Origin: Oceanitalea sp047302425
Lineage (GTDB): Bacteria > Actinomycetota > Actinomycetes > Actinomycetales > Actinomycetaceae
Length of the DNA stretch: 64,000 nucleotides
Assembly (NCBI RefSeq): GCF_047302425.1
Contig: NZ_CP154855.1
Coordinates: 868,001 to 932,000, forward strand
Direction of reading: 5' to 3'
The notes under the pieces: generated by a model
Database searches by the model: none
Told to the model about the DNA's origin: nothing
What the model saw: only the letters and a program-made list of their open reading frames with translations
Position numbers and translations under genes: made by a program
Shown here: positions 6,823 through 17,506 of the stretch, piece by piece
Layout of the letters: every line of letters begins with the position of its first letter
Numbering within the stretch: position 1 is the stretch's first letter

Positions 6823-8658
6823 CTACCCGGCCGCCAGCCGCTCCCGCAGGGCGGCCAGCTGCTCGCTGAGCTCGGGCGGGAGCCGGTCGCCGAACTGGGC
6901 GAAGTACTCCTCTGTCTGGGCGGCCTCGTCCTCCCACGCGGCGCGGTCGACGGCGAAGAGCTCGGCGAGGTCGGCGTCGTCAATCTCCAGCCCGTCGAGG
7001 GGGAGGTCGCCGGCCTCCGGGACGCGACCGGTGACGCCGTCCTCGGCGCCGACGTTGCCCGCGACCCGCTCGGTGATCCACGCGACGACCCTCGAGTTCT
7101 CCCCGAAGCCGGGCCACAGGAAGCGGCCGTCCTGCCCCTTGCGGAACCAGTTCACCTGGAAGATCCGCGGTGCGCCGTCGCCGAGGCGCTCGCCCATCCG
7201 CAGCCAGTGCGTCCAGTAGTCGGCCATGTTGTAGCCGCAGAAGGGCAGCATGGCGAAGGGGTCGCGGCGCAGCGCCCCGACCGTGCCCTCGGCCGCGGCC
7301 GTCTGCTCGGAGGAGACGGTGGCGCCCATGAACACCCCGTGCTCCCAGTCGTAGGCCTCGGCGACGAGCGGCACGTTCGTCGCCCGGCGCCCGCCGAAGA
7401 GGATCGCGTCGACGGGCACGCCGTCGAGGTCCTCCCACTCGGGGGCGATGGACGGCGCCTGGTCGGCCCGGACGGTGAAGCGGGAGTTCGGGTGGGCGGC
7501 GGGACGGCCGCTGTCCGGCGTCCAGTCCTGGCCCTGCCAGTCGACCAGGTGGGCGGGCGGCTCGTCGGTGAGCCCCTCCCACCACACGTCGCCGTCGTCC
7601 GTGAGGGCGACGTTGGTGAAGACGACGTCGCGGCCCAGCGCGGCGACCGCCGTCGGGTTCGTCGACTCCCCGGTCCCGGGGGCGACGCCGAAGAAGCCGG
7701 CCTCCGGGTTGATGGCACGCAGGCGGCCGTCGGGGCCCGGGCGCATCCAGGCGATGTCGTCACCGATCGTCTCGGCCTTCCACCCGGGAAGCGTCGGCTG
7801 GAGCATGGCGAGGTTCGTCTTGCCGCAGGCCGAGGGGAACGCGGCGGCGAGGTGGCGCACCTCGCCGCGCGGGCTGGTCACCTTGAGCAGGAGCATGTGC
7901 TCGGCGAGCCAGCCCTCGTCGCGGCCCATGACCGAGGCGATGCGCAGCGCGTAGCACTTCTTGCCGAGCAGGGCGTTGCCGCCGTAACCCGAGCCGTAGG
8001 ACCAGATCTCCCGGGTCTCGGGGAAGTGGCAGATGTACTTCGTGTCGTTGCACGGCCACGCGACGTCCGCGCGGGGGGCGCCGTCGTCGTCGACGAGCGG
8101 GAAGCCGACGGAGTGCACCGCGGGGACCCACTCGGCCCCCTGCTGGATCTGGGCGAGCGCGTCCGCGCCCATGCGTGTCATCACCCGCATGGAGACGACG
8201 ACGTAGGGCGAGTCGGTGACCTCGACGCCGAGCTGGGAGATCGGTCCGCCGACCGGACCCATGGAGAAGGGCACGACGTACATCGTGCGGCCGCGCATCG
8301 AGCCGGCGAAGACGCCGCGGAGCTCCGCGCGCATGGCGCCGGGCTCGGCCCAGTTGTTCGTCGGGCCGGCGTCCTCCTCGCGCTCGGAGCAGATGAAGGT
8401 GCGGGACTCGACACGCGCGACGTCCGACGGTGCGGAGCGGGCGAGGAAGCTGTTCGGCCGCTTCTCCGGGTTGAGGGCGATGAAGGTCCCCGCGGCGACG
8501 AGCTCGGCGGTGAGCCGGGCGTACTCCTCCTGCGAGCCGTCGCAGACGTAGATGCTCTCCGGCTGGGTCAGCTCGGCGACCTCCTGGACCCACTCGAGCA
8601 GGCGCGGCGACTCGACGGTCAGGCCGTGCATGACGGGTGTGGCGGTGGCGGTGGTCAT
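6823..8658 (-). CDS. pckG: Phosphoenolpyruvate carboxykinase (GTP)
   Basis: The 611-residue enzyme interconverts oxaloacetate and PEP with GTP/GDP, linking the TCA cycle to gluconeogenesis. The start ATG at 8658 has GGAGAC upstream. The GTP-class P-loop is AAFPSACGKTNLAML, with the PEPCK-specific cysteine in PSACGKT. VVPFSMGP, SYGSGYGGNALLGKKC and FGGRRATNVPLV are further family landmarks. Length is normal. It is divergent from the RamB-type regulator at 8783, separated by about 124 bases, which makes that regulator a good candidate to control it. Confidence 0.97.
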   Translation of the reverse strand: MTTATATPVMHGLTVESPRLLEWVQEVAELTQPESIYVCDGSQEEYARLTAELVAAGTFIALNPEKRPNSFLARSAPSDVARVESRTFICSEREEDAGPTNNWAEPGAMRAELRGVFAGSMRGRTMYVVPFSMGPVGGPISQLGVEVTDSPYVVVSMRVMTRMGADALAQIQQGAEWVPAVHSVGFPLVDDDGAPRADVAWPCNDTKYICHFPETREIWSYGSGYGGNALLGKKCYALRIASVMGRDEGWLAEHMLLLKVTSPRGEVRHLAAAFPSACGKTNLAMLQPTLPGWKAETIGDDIAWMRPGPDGRLRAINPEAGFFGVAPGTGESTNPTAVAALGRDVVFTNVALTDDGDVWWEGLTDEPPAHLVDWQGQDWTPDSGRPAAHPNSRFTVRADQAPSIAPEWEDLDGVPVDAILFGGRRATNVPLVAEAYDWEHGVFMGATVSSEQTAAAEGTVGALRRDPFAMLPFCGYNMADYWTHWLRMGERLGDGAPRIFQVNWFRKGQDGRFLWPGFGENSRVVAWITERVAGNVGAEDGVTGRVPEAGDLPLDGLEIDDADLAELFAVDRAAWEDEAAQTEEYFAQFGDRLPPELSEQLAALRERLAAG

Positions 8659-8770
8659 CGGTCTCCTCCGTGTGGTCCGGGGCACCGGCGGTGCCCTCGT
8701 TCTTCCACGATCCGACTCCTCGGCGCCTGGTTCCACCCTGGTCGGGAGGTAAAAACGGCAGAAGTTTCGC

Positions 8771-8776
8771 TATGGT
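8771..8776 (+). promoter_or_regulatory. -10 box of the RamB-type gene; divergent pckG control region
   Basis: TATGGT ends six bases before the ATG at 8783, implying a leaderless mRNA. Just upstream an unusually A-rich stretch (GTAAAAACGGCAGAAGTTTC, 8749-8768) lies in the pckG-ramB intergenic DNA and is a plausible regulator-binding site. The binding idea is inference. Confidence 0.5.
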
Positions 8777-8782
8777 CAACCC

Positions 8783-10228
8783 ATGACGACCGCCGACCCG
8801 CTCGTCCTGGGGCGTCGCATCCGCCACGCCCGGGTCCGCGCCGGCCTCACACTGCGCGAGCTGGCCGCCACGACCGGCTCGACGACGAGCCAGCTGTCCC
8901 TCGTGGAGAACGGGCGCAGGGAGCCACGCCTCTCGCTCCTCACCGCCCTGGCGGCAGCCCTGGACGTCACGGTCTCCGACCTCCTGGCCCCCGAGCCGCC
9001 GCCCGACAGGCGCGCCGAGCTCGAGATCGCCCTCGAGCGGGCGCAGCGCTCACCGCTCTTCGCCTCGCTCGGCGTGCCGCCGGTGCGGCCCGGGCGGCGG
9101 CTGCCGATGGACGCGCTGGAGTCGCTCGTCGCGCTGCACCGGGAGGTGGAGCGGCGGGCGCAGGCGGTCATCGCGACCCCGCTCGAGGCGCGGCGCATCA
9201 ACACCGAGCAGCGCCTGGAGATGCAGCGGCGCGGCAACCACCTGCCGCAGATCGAGGAGATCGCCGAGGAGTCCGTCCGGGCCGCGGGCTACACGGGCGG
9301 CGCACTGACCCACCACCAGGTGGCGCGGATGGCGGAGCGGCTCGGCTTCCAGATCATCCACGTCGACGACCTCCCGCACTCCACGCGCACGGTCACCGAC
9401 CTGCGCAACGGGCGCATCTACCTGCCCCCGGCGTCGATCCCGGGCGGCTACGGGCTGCGCTCGCTCGCCCTGCAGGCGATGGCGCACCGGCTCTTCGGCC
9501 ACGAGCGCCCCGCCGACTACGGCGACTTCCTGCGCCAGCGCCAGGAGATCGCCTACTTCACCGCGTGCTGCCTCATGCCCCGCTTCGCCGCGCTCGCGCA
9601 CCTGGAGGCGAAGAAGAAGGACCGCGACATCGCGATGGAGGACTTCCGCGACTCCTTCGGCGTCACCCACCACTCCGCCGCGCAGCGCTTCACCAACCTC
9701 GCCACGGCCTACTTCGACATCCCGGTGCACTTCATCCGGGCGGGCAGCGACGGCGCCCTCTACCGGGGCTACGAGAACGACGGCGTCCCGCTCCCGACCG
9801 ACGCGACCGGCGCCATCGAGGGGCAGCCGCTGTGCCGCAGCTGGGCGGCCCGCTCGGCCTTCGAGCGGCGCAACCGCACCACCGAGTACGCCCAGTACAC
9901 CGACACGCCGGCCGGCACGTACTGGTGCAGCACGCAGACCGGGACCGGGCGCGACACCGAGTTCTCCATCACCCTCGGGGTGCCCTTCGCCCACGCCAAG
10001 TGGTTCCGCGGGCGCGAGACCACCCGGCGGGCCGCCTCGACGTGCCCCGACGAGGCCTGCTGCCGGCGGCCCGCCCCGGAGCTCGCCGAGCGCTGGCGCG
10101 ACCACTCCTGGCCGAGCGCCAAGATGCACGCCCACGTCCTCAGCCCCCTGCCCTCGGGCTCCTTCCCGGGCGTGGACGACACCGAGGTCTTCGAGTTCCT
10201 CGAGTCCCACGCCGCCGAGCACGACTGA
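8783..10228 (+). CDS. RamB/ScfR-type transcriptional regulator (XRE HTH plus ImmA/IrrE-like and DUF2083 domains)
   Basis: The 481-residue protein starts with an XRE helix-turn-helix (residues about 10-65: LTLRELAATTGSTTSQLSLV, ENGRREPRLS). The middle has the ImmA/IrrE-like segment (RSLALQAMAHRLFGHERP, ACCLMPRFA) and the C-terminal third is DUF2083-like with a cysteine cluster (TCPDEACC). This architecture defines the short-chain fatty-acyl regulator family, which includes RamB, the acetate-metabolism regulator of Corynebacterium. In the present window a pta-ackA pair and PEP carboxykinase are plausible targets. Direct evidence here is only its divergent position next to pckG. Not a phage repressor: length and C-terminal domain argue against that. 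Confidence 0.82.
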   Translation: MTTADPLVLGRRIRHARVRAGLTLRELAATTGSTTSQLSLVENGRREPRLSLLTALAAALDVTVSDLLAPEPPPDRRAELEIALERAQRSPLFASLGVPPVRPGRRLPMDALESLVALHREVERRAQAVIATPLEARRINTEQRLEMQRRGNHLPQIEEIAEESVRAAGYTGGALTHHQVARMAERLGFQIIHVDDLPHSTRTVTDLRNGRIYLPPASIPGGYGLRSLALQAMAHRLFGHERPADYGDFLRQRQEIAYFTACCLMPRFAALAHLEAKKKDRDIAMEDFRDSFGVTHHSAAQRFTNLATAYFDIPVHFIRAGSDGALYRGYENDGVPLPTDATGAIEGQPLCRSWAARSAFERRNRTTEYAQYTDTPAGTYWCSTQTGTGRDTEFSITLGVPFAHAKWFRGRETTRRAASTCPDEACCRRPAPELAERWRDHSWPSAKMHAHVLSPLPSGSFPGVDDTEVFEFLESHAAEHD

Positions 10229-10237
10229 CGCCCGGCG

Positions 10238-10273
10238 GTAACTCAGCTGTCGGCGGTAAGTGTGCTGTCGGCG
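10238..10273. repeat. Two tandem CGCCGACAGC-family units, inverted relative to locus A (locus B)
   Basis: On the plus strand GTAACTCAGCTGTCGGCG (10238-10255) is followed by GTAAGTGTGCTGTCGGCG (10256-10273). Reverse-complemented, both are the 18-base unit CGCCGACAGC-N2-A(C/G)TTAC. They sit between the convergent RamB-type and Rieske genes. Confidence 0.88.
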
Positions 10274-10298
10274 AAAGGGGGGTGGGGGAGAGGGCTCG

Positions 10299-10718
10299 TC
10301 AGGCCGTCGTGATGACGCCGGACTCGATGCGGACCTCGAGCCGGGGGAGGGGCTCCTCGGCGGGGCCGGTGAGGACCGCGCCGTCGGCGACGGCGAAGCG
10401 CGAGCCGTGGCAGGGGCAGCTGAGGTCCTCGTCTTCGCGCACCACCGTGCAGCCCTGGTGGGTGCACACGGCGCTGAGCGCGACGACCTCGTCCTCGCTC
10501 ACCCGGGTGAGGACCACCTCGGCGCCCTCACTCGTGCGCACCGCGAGCGACTCGCCGACGGGGATGTCCTCGAGGGCGGCGAGCTGCTCGCCGGGCTCCG
10601 GCGGCGGGGGCGCCGGCTCTTCGCCGGAGCAGGCGGCCAGCGTCAGTGCCGCCGCGCCGGCACCCGCCCAGGTGAGGACCTGCCGGCGGGAGGGACCGTG
10701 GGGGTGCGCGCAGACCAT
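10299..10718 (-). CDS. Tat-exported Rieske [2Fe-2S] lipoprotein
   Basis: The protein has 139 residues from ATG 10718; a TAGATT box seven bases upstream makes this a leaderless start and disfavours the in-frame ATG at 10727. The N-terminus has a twin-arginine motif (PSRRQVLTWAG), a hydrophobic stretch and a lipobox LAAC, so it should be exported folded and lipid-anchored. A Pro/Glu-rich linker follows. The Rieske ligands are CTHQGC and CPCHGS, giving the Cys-His/Cys-His cluster. It is a small one-domain electron-transfer protein, not the QcrA subunit, which is much larger. The redox partner is unknown. Confidence 0.88.
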   Translation of the reverse strand: MVCAHPHGPSRRQVLTWAGAGAAALTLAACSGEEPAPPPPEPGEQLAALEDIPVGESLAVRTSEGAEVVLTRVSEDEVVALSAVCTHQGCTVVREDEDLSCPCHGSRFAVADGAVLTGPAEEPLPRLEVRIESGVITTA

Positions 10719-10725
10719 GGGCCGC

Positions 10726-10749
10726 AATCTACCGACCGCCGGGTAACCT
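10726..10749. promoter_or_regulatory. Back-to-back leaderless promoters for Rieske (-) and guaB3 (+)
   Basis: On the minus strand TAGATT (10726-10731) ends seven bases before the Rieske ATG. On the plus strand TAACCT (10744-10749) ends seven bases before the guaB3 GTG. The start codons are only 38 bases apart. Confidence 0.6.
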
Positions 10750-10756
10750 GGCGTGC

Positions 10757-11887
10757 GTGAGCAACGAGATCGAGATCGGCCGCGGCAAGCGGGGACGGCG
10801 GGCCTACTCCTTCGACGACGTGGCCGTGGTCCCCTCGCGGCGCACGCGTGACCCCCAGGACGTCTCGGTCGGGTGGCAGATCGACGCCTACTACGTCGAC
10901 ATCCCCGTCCTCGCCGCCCCGATGGACTCGGTGATGAGCCCGGCCACGGCCATCCTCCTCGGCAAGCTCGGCGGCATCGGGGTCCTCGACCTCGAGGGCC
11001 TGTGGACCCGCTACGAGGACCCGGAGCCGCTCTTCGAGGAGATCGCGAGCCTCGAGGGCTCGGCCGTCACCCGCCGCATGCAGGAGATCTACTCCCAGCC
11101 GATCGTCCCCGAGCTCATCACGCAGCGGCTCCACGAGATCCGCGCAGCCGGCGTCACGGTCGCGGGCAAGCTCTCCCCGCAGAGCACCCAGCAGCACTGG
11201 CGCACCGTCGTCGAGGCCGGCGTCGACCTCTTCGTCATCCGGGGCACCACGGTCTCCGCCGAGCACGTCTCCTCGACGGCCGAGCCGCTCAACCTCAAGC
11301 GCTTCATCTACGAGCTCGACGTGCCCGTCGTCGTCGGCGGTGCGGGAACCTACACCGCGGCCCTGCACCTCATGCGCACCGGCGCGGCAGGCGTCCTCGT
11401 CGGCTTCGGCGGCGGCGCCGCCCACACGACCCGCACCTCCCTGGGCATCCACACCCCGATGGCCACCGCCGTCGCCGACGTCGCCGCCGCGCGCCGCGAC
11501 TACCTCGACGAGTCGGGCGGCCGGTACGTCCACGTCATCGCCGACGGCGGGGTGGGCCGCTCCGGCGACCTCGTCAAGGCGGTCGCGTGCGGTGCCGACG
11601 CCGTCATGCTCGGCTCCTCCCTCGCCCGCGCCCAGGAGGCGCCGGGCCGGGGCTGGCACTGGGGCTCGGAGGCCCACCACCCGCAGCTGCCGCGCGGCGA
11701 GCGCGTGCGCGTGGGCACGGTCGGCTCCCTCGAGCAGATCCTCCACGGCCCCAGCGACACCCCCGACGGGAGCGTCAACCTCATCGGCGCCCTGCGTCGG
11801 GCGATGGCCACCACGGGCTACTCCGACCTCAAGGAGTTCCAGCGCGTGGAGGTCGTCGTGTCCCCCTACACCCCCAACAACCGGTAG
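10757..11887 (+). CDS. guaB3: GuaB3-family IMP dehydrogenase-related protein
   Basis: This 376-residue TIM-barrel protein starts at GTG 10757 (VSNEIEIGRGKRGRRAYSFD). It shares AAPMDSVMSP and the phosphate-binding GGRYVHVIADGGV and GADAVMLGS segments with IMPDH and GMP reductase. It lacks CBS domains. At the loop where IMPDH has its catalytic cysteine the sequence is GFGGGAAHTTRTSLG, with histidine in place of cysteine. Actinobacterial GuaB3 proteins are commonly kept beside a true GuaB; their reaction is unsettled. ptsH follows after only eight bases, so the two are probably co-transcribed. Confidence 0.9.
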   Translation: MSNEIEIGRGKRGRRAYSFDDVAVVPSRRTRDPQDVSVGWQIDAYYVDIPVLAAPMDSVMSPATAILLGKLGGIGVLDLEGLWTRYEDPEPLFEEIASLEGSAVTRRMQEIYSQPIVPELITQRLHEIRAAGVTVAGKLSPQSTQQHWRTVVEAGVDLFVIRGTTVSAEHVSSTAEPLNLKRFIYELDVPVVVGGAGTYTAALHLMRTGAAGVLVGFGGGAAHTTRTSLGIHTPMATAVADVAAARRDYLDESGGRYVHVIADGGVGRSGDLVKAVACGADAVMLGSSLARAQEAPGRGWHWGSEAHHPQLPRGERVRVGTVGSLEQILHGPSDTPDGSVNLIGALRRAMATTGYSDLKEFQRVEVVVSPYTPNNR

Positions 11888-11895
11888 GAGTCCCC

Positions 11896-12165
11896 ATGGC
11901 AGAGCGCACCGTCACCATCGGCTCGAGGGTCGGGCTGCACGCCCGCCCCGCGTCCCTCTTCGTCAAGGCGGCCGGTGAGGCCGGTATCCCGGTGAAGATC
12001 GCCAAGGAGGGCGGCACGCCCGTCGACGCCGCGAGCATCCTCGGGGTCATGACCCTCGGCGCGAAGTACCAGGAGAACGTCGTCCTCACCGCCGAGGGCG
12101 AGCGCGCCGACGAGGTCCTCGACTCCCTCGCCGAGCTCCTCAGCCAGGACCTCGACGCCAAGTAG
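11896..12165 (+). CDS. ptsH: Phosphocarrier protein HPr
   Basis: The 89-residue protein starts at ATG 11896 after a GGTAGGAG site. GLHARPAS carries the active-site histidine (about residue 16) that passes phosphate from EI to sugar-specific EIIA. DAASILGVMTLG has the serine that HPr kinase would target in Firmicutes. Length and ending are typical. No EI or EII genes are in the window; the gene sits between guaB3 and fumC, 43 bases ahead of the latter. Confidence 0.95.
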   Translation: MAERTVTIGSRVGLHARPASLFVKAAGEAGIPVKIAKEGGTPVDAASILGVMTLGAKYQENVVLTAEGERADEVLDSLAELLSQDLDAK

Positions 12166-12208
12166 CACCCCCACCCGCACCACCCCACCCACGAGCTTTG
12201 GAGCAGCA

Positions 12209-13605
12209 GTGACGCAGGACGAAGCCTTCCGGATCGAGCACGACACCATGGGGGAGGTGCGGGTCCCGCGGGGCGCCCTCTACAGCGCGCAGACACAGCG
12301 CGCGGTGGAGAACTTCGCGATCTCCGGTACGCGTCTGTCGCGTCACCACATCGCCGCCCTCGCGCAGGTCAAGCGCGCCGCCGCGCTGACCAACGCCGAG
12401 CTCGGGGTGCTCGAGGAGGACCTCGCCCGCGCCATCGCGGAGGCCGCCGAGCAGGTCATCGCCGGTGAGCACGACGAGCACTTCCCGGTCGACGTCTTCC
12501 AGACCGGCTCGGGCACGTCGTCGAACATGAACACCAACGAGGTCGTCGCGAACATCGCGAGCACGCTGCTCGGGCGCAGCGTCCACCCCAACGACCACGT
12601 CAACGCCTCGCAGTCCTCCAACGACGTCTTCCCGACGTCGATCCACATCGCCGCCACGGCCGCCGTCGTCCACGACCTGCTGCCCGCGCTCGACACGCTC
12701 GCGAGCTCGCTCGAGCGCAAGGCCGAGGAGTTCGCGGACGTCGTCAAGTCCGGCCGCACCCACCTCATGGACGCCACCCCGGTCACCCTGGGTCAGGAGT
12801 TCGCCGGCTACGCCACCCAGCTGCGCTACGGCGTCGCCCGCGTCGAGGCGGCGCTGCCGCGGCTGGCCGAGCTCGCCCTCGGCGGCACCGCCGTCGGCAC
12901 CGGGATCAACACCCCGGCCGGCTTCGCGCCGGCCGCGATCGCGAAGATCGCCGAGAACACCGGCCTGCCGCTCACCGAGGCGACCAACCACTTCGAGGCG
13001 CAGAGCGCGCAGGACAGCGCCGTCGAGATGTCCGGTGCGCTGCGCACCGTGGCCGTCTCGCTCGTCAAGATCTGCAACGACCTGCGCTGGATGGGCTCGG
13101 GCCCCAACACCGGGCTCGGCGAGATCGCCATCCCCGACCTGCAGCCCGGCTCCTCGATCATGCCCGGCAAGGTCAACCCGGTGATCCCCGAGGCCACGCT
13201 CATGGTGTGCGCGCAGGTCATCGGCAACGACGCGACGATCGCCTTCGCCGGCGCCTCCGGCTCCTTCGAGCTCAACGTCATGCTGCCGGTCATCGCCCGC
13301 AACCTCCTCGAGTCGATCACGCTGCTCGCCAACTCGAGCGTCGCGCTGGCCACCCGCACGGTGGACGGCATCACCGCGAACGTCGAGCGGGCGCGCGCGC
13401 TGGCGGAGTCCTCGCCGTCGATCGTCACCCCGCTCAACCGGGTCATCGGCTACGAGGCGGCAGCCGCGATCGCCAAGCACGCGGTGAAGAACGGCACGAC
13501 GATCCGTGAGGCCGTCGAGGAGCTCGGCTACGTCGAGCGCGGGGAGATCACCCCCGAGCAGCTCGACTCGGCCCTCGACGTCGTCGCGATGACCCGCCCG
13601 AACTG

Positions 13606-13606
<1 letters not shown>
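12209..13606 (+). CDS. fumC: Class II fumarate hydratase
   Basis: The 465-residue enzyme begins at GTG 12209. It converts fumarate and malate in the TCA cycle and needs no iron. Superfamily motifs are FQTGSGTSSNMNTNEV, HPNDHVNASQSSNDVFPTS and the signature loop GSSIMPGKVNP, with glycine before KVNP as in fumarases. The C-terminal small domain is complete. Its stop overlaps the aspA start by one base (TGATG), so translation of the two is probably coupled. Confidence 0.95.
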
Positions 13607-15123
<1,517 letters not shown>

Positions 15124-15137
15124 CGGCGTCGTCAGGT

Positions 15138-15174
15138 GCTGACGTGCGGACCGCGGGGGCGGTCCGCCGTCAGC
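15138..15174. terminator. Terminator after aspA
   Basis: A strong stem: GCTGACG, one bulged T, GCGGACCGC, loop GGGG, then GCGGTCCGC and CGTCAGC. It overlaps the stop codon of the convergent gene at 15170 and can serve both directions. Confidence 0.85.
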
Positions 15175-15691
15175 CGAGCGGGCCGCGGAAGCGGTGAAGC
15201 CAAGCCGATGCTTCGACCGATCCCGCCGGGAATCGGTCCTGCCAGGCTCTCGCCGCAACCGTGGCCGTGCGGTAGACAGCCACTGCCACGGGTCTGCCGC
15301 GTGCGTCCTGGGTCTCGCCGATGGCCAGCAGCTCCTCGGCAGGAGCGGAATCGACCGCAGCGCGCACGTGGGAGGTGTCCCAGGAGTGCCTGGAGTCCAG
15401 GGACACCTCAGCCGGGCCGTTGTCGGTGTCGAACCACAGTGCCGATGGCGCTGCTGGCGTGACGTCTGCCGCCGCGATGGACATGCCGTCCCAGATCCCG
15501 CGGATGATCACTGGGCCATCGAAGGACGTGCTGCGCAGTTCGTCGATGGTGAGCTCCGAAGCGAGAGTCATCTGCTCGGTGGATCCAGCGACGGCTGGGC
15601 CGATGGGGCGAAGCACCCCGTCGCGGAGGAGGCCTCCGGCCTCGACGCGATCTCCTGGTGCGAAGGTCTGATCAGCTAGTCGTGGTGCCAT
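15170..15691 (-). CDS. Hypothetical protein, second gene of an AT-richer pair
   Basis: The 173-residue protein (MAPRLADQTFAPGDRV...) has no signal peptide or membrane segment and is not one I recognise. Visible features are an even hydrophobic pattern, several tryptophans and acidic stretches, and an Ala-rich segment near residue 145. Its ATG lies two bases after the stop of the secreted protein at 15694, so the pair is one transcript. The codon use includes more A/T-ending codons than the neighbours. The pair could be a late arrival inserted between aspA and ackA; any toxin-immunity or carrier-partner role would be speculation. Confidence 0.6.
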   Translation of the reverse strand: MAPRLADQTFAPGDRVEAGGLLRDGVLRPIGPAVAGSTEQMTLASELTIDELRSTSFDGPVIIRGIWDGMSIAAADVTPAAPSALWFDTDNGPAEVSLDSRHSWDTSHVRAAVDSAPAEELLAIGETQDARGRPVAVAVYRTATVAARAWQDRFPAGSVEASAWLHRFRGPLG

Positions 15692-15693
15692 CG

Positions 15694-16089
15694 TCAGCAG
15701 TCGGCTGGTATCGGATCACGTTCAGTGCCAACCGCCCGCGTCGCTAGCAAAGGAGCAATCCGGCAGCCCACCTCAGGCGAGTCCATGAGCAATGACCATC
15801 TATCGTTGTAACTGTTCTTGATGCATATGAAGCCGCGATAGTGCATATTCGGTGGAGGATTGTTCATCAGGTACCGGCCGCGGGCTTGGCAAGAAGCCTT
15901 AGTCTTGTAGTTGTTGCCGCCCGGCACGTAACCAGCAGGGCTGGCTTCGGCAGTGGACTCGTTGCTGTGTGTTCCCGAAGCTGGCCACTCTGTGTTAGCA
16001 CCTGGTGAAGCGATCGCAGCCTGAGCCGAGAGCGCCAGAGCTAATGCGAGCCCGCCGGCTGCAAACGACCTTCTCAATCCGAGTTTCAT
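15694..16089 (-). CDS. Small secreted cysteine-containing protein, unknown function
   Basis: The 131-residue protein has a clear Sec signal peptide (MKLGLRRSFAAGGLALALAL, then SAQAAIASPG), cleaved probably after ASA/AIA near residue 28. The mature part is Ser/Thr/Asn-rich, then a compact domain with four cysteines (ASCQARGRYL, FICIKNSY, EVGCRIAP and the final ADC), enough for two disulfides. The pattern C-x3-G, C, W-x-L resembles small uncharacterised secreted actinobacterial domains. GC content is clearly below the surroundings (for example ATGCATATGAAG and ATTGTTCATC stretches). It is followed by the cytosolic protein at 15170. Confidence 0.65.
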   Translation of the reverse strand: MKLGLRRSFAAGGLALALALSAQAAIASPGANTEWPASGTHSNESTAEASPAGYVPGGNNYKTKASCQARGRYLMNNPPPNMHYRGFICIKNSYNDRWSLLMDSPEVGCRIAPLLATRAVGTERDPIPADC

Positions 16090-16121
16090 GGCTGACCCCC
16101 CGTCGAAAACCTGTGTTCGTC

Positions 16122-16150
16122 ATCGTACGACCGCTCGGGACGTCTGTCAC
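16122..16150 (-). promoter_or_regulatory. Promoter of the 15694-15170 gene pair
   Basis: On the minus strand GTGACA (16145-16150) and TACGAT (16122-16127) are 17 bases apart. Both boxes are near consensus. The leader to the ATG at 16089 would be about 25 bases. Confidence 0.6.
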
Positions 16151-16177
16151 CCAAACAAGTGGCCCCGTCGGTTGCCG

Positions 16178-16198
16178 GCCCCAGCCTCAGCTGGGGGC
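16178..16198 (-). terminator. Possible terminator downstream of ackA
   Basis: The arms GCCCCAGC and GCTGGGGGC form a hairpin with a four-base loop and one extra G. It is 120 bases past the ackA stop on the minus strand. The rest of 16090-16318 holds only the promoter above and no gene that I can see. Confidence 0.45.
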
Positions 16199-16318
16199 TT
16201 CGATGCGATTGTCAGACGGCGGACGCGAAGCCTGGAACGGACGCCCGGGCGCCTGCAGTGACTCGCTCCCAGCCGCCGGGCACCCGGTGGGCGGTTCTGA
16301 CTGCGAGAGAGAGGGGCG

Positions 16319-17502
<1,184 letters not shown>

Positions 17503-17506
<4 letters not shown>

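Noticed and set aside
8783..10228. ImmA/IrrE-like segment as sign of a prophage or toxin-antitoxin gene
   Set aside because: The whole architecture and length match the RamB/ScfR metabolic regulators, and no phage genes are nearby.
6298..10746. Plus-strand frame of nearly 1500 codons across the exonuclease, pckG, RamB-type and Rieske genes
   Set aside because: It runs through several well-identified genes in other frames or strands. Composition is Arg/Ala/Pro-rich without domains; it is an antisense or out-of-frame shadow.
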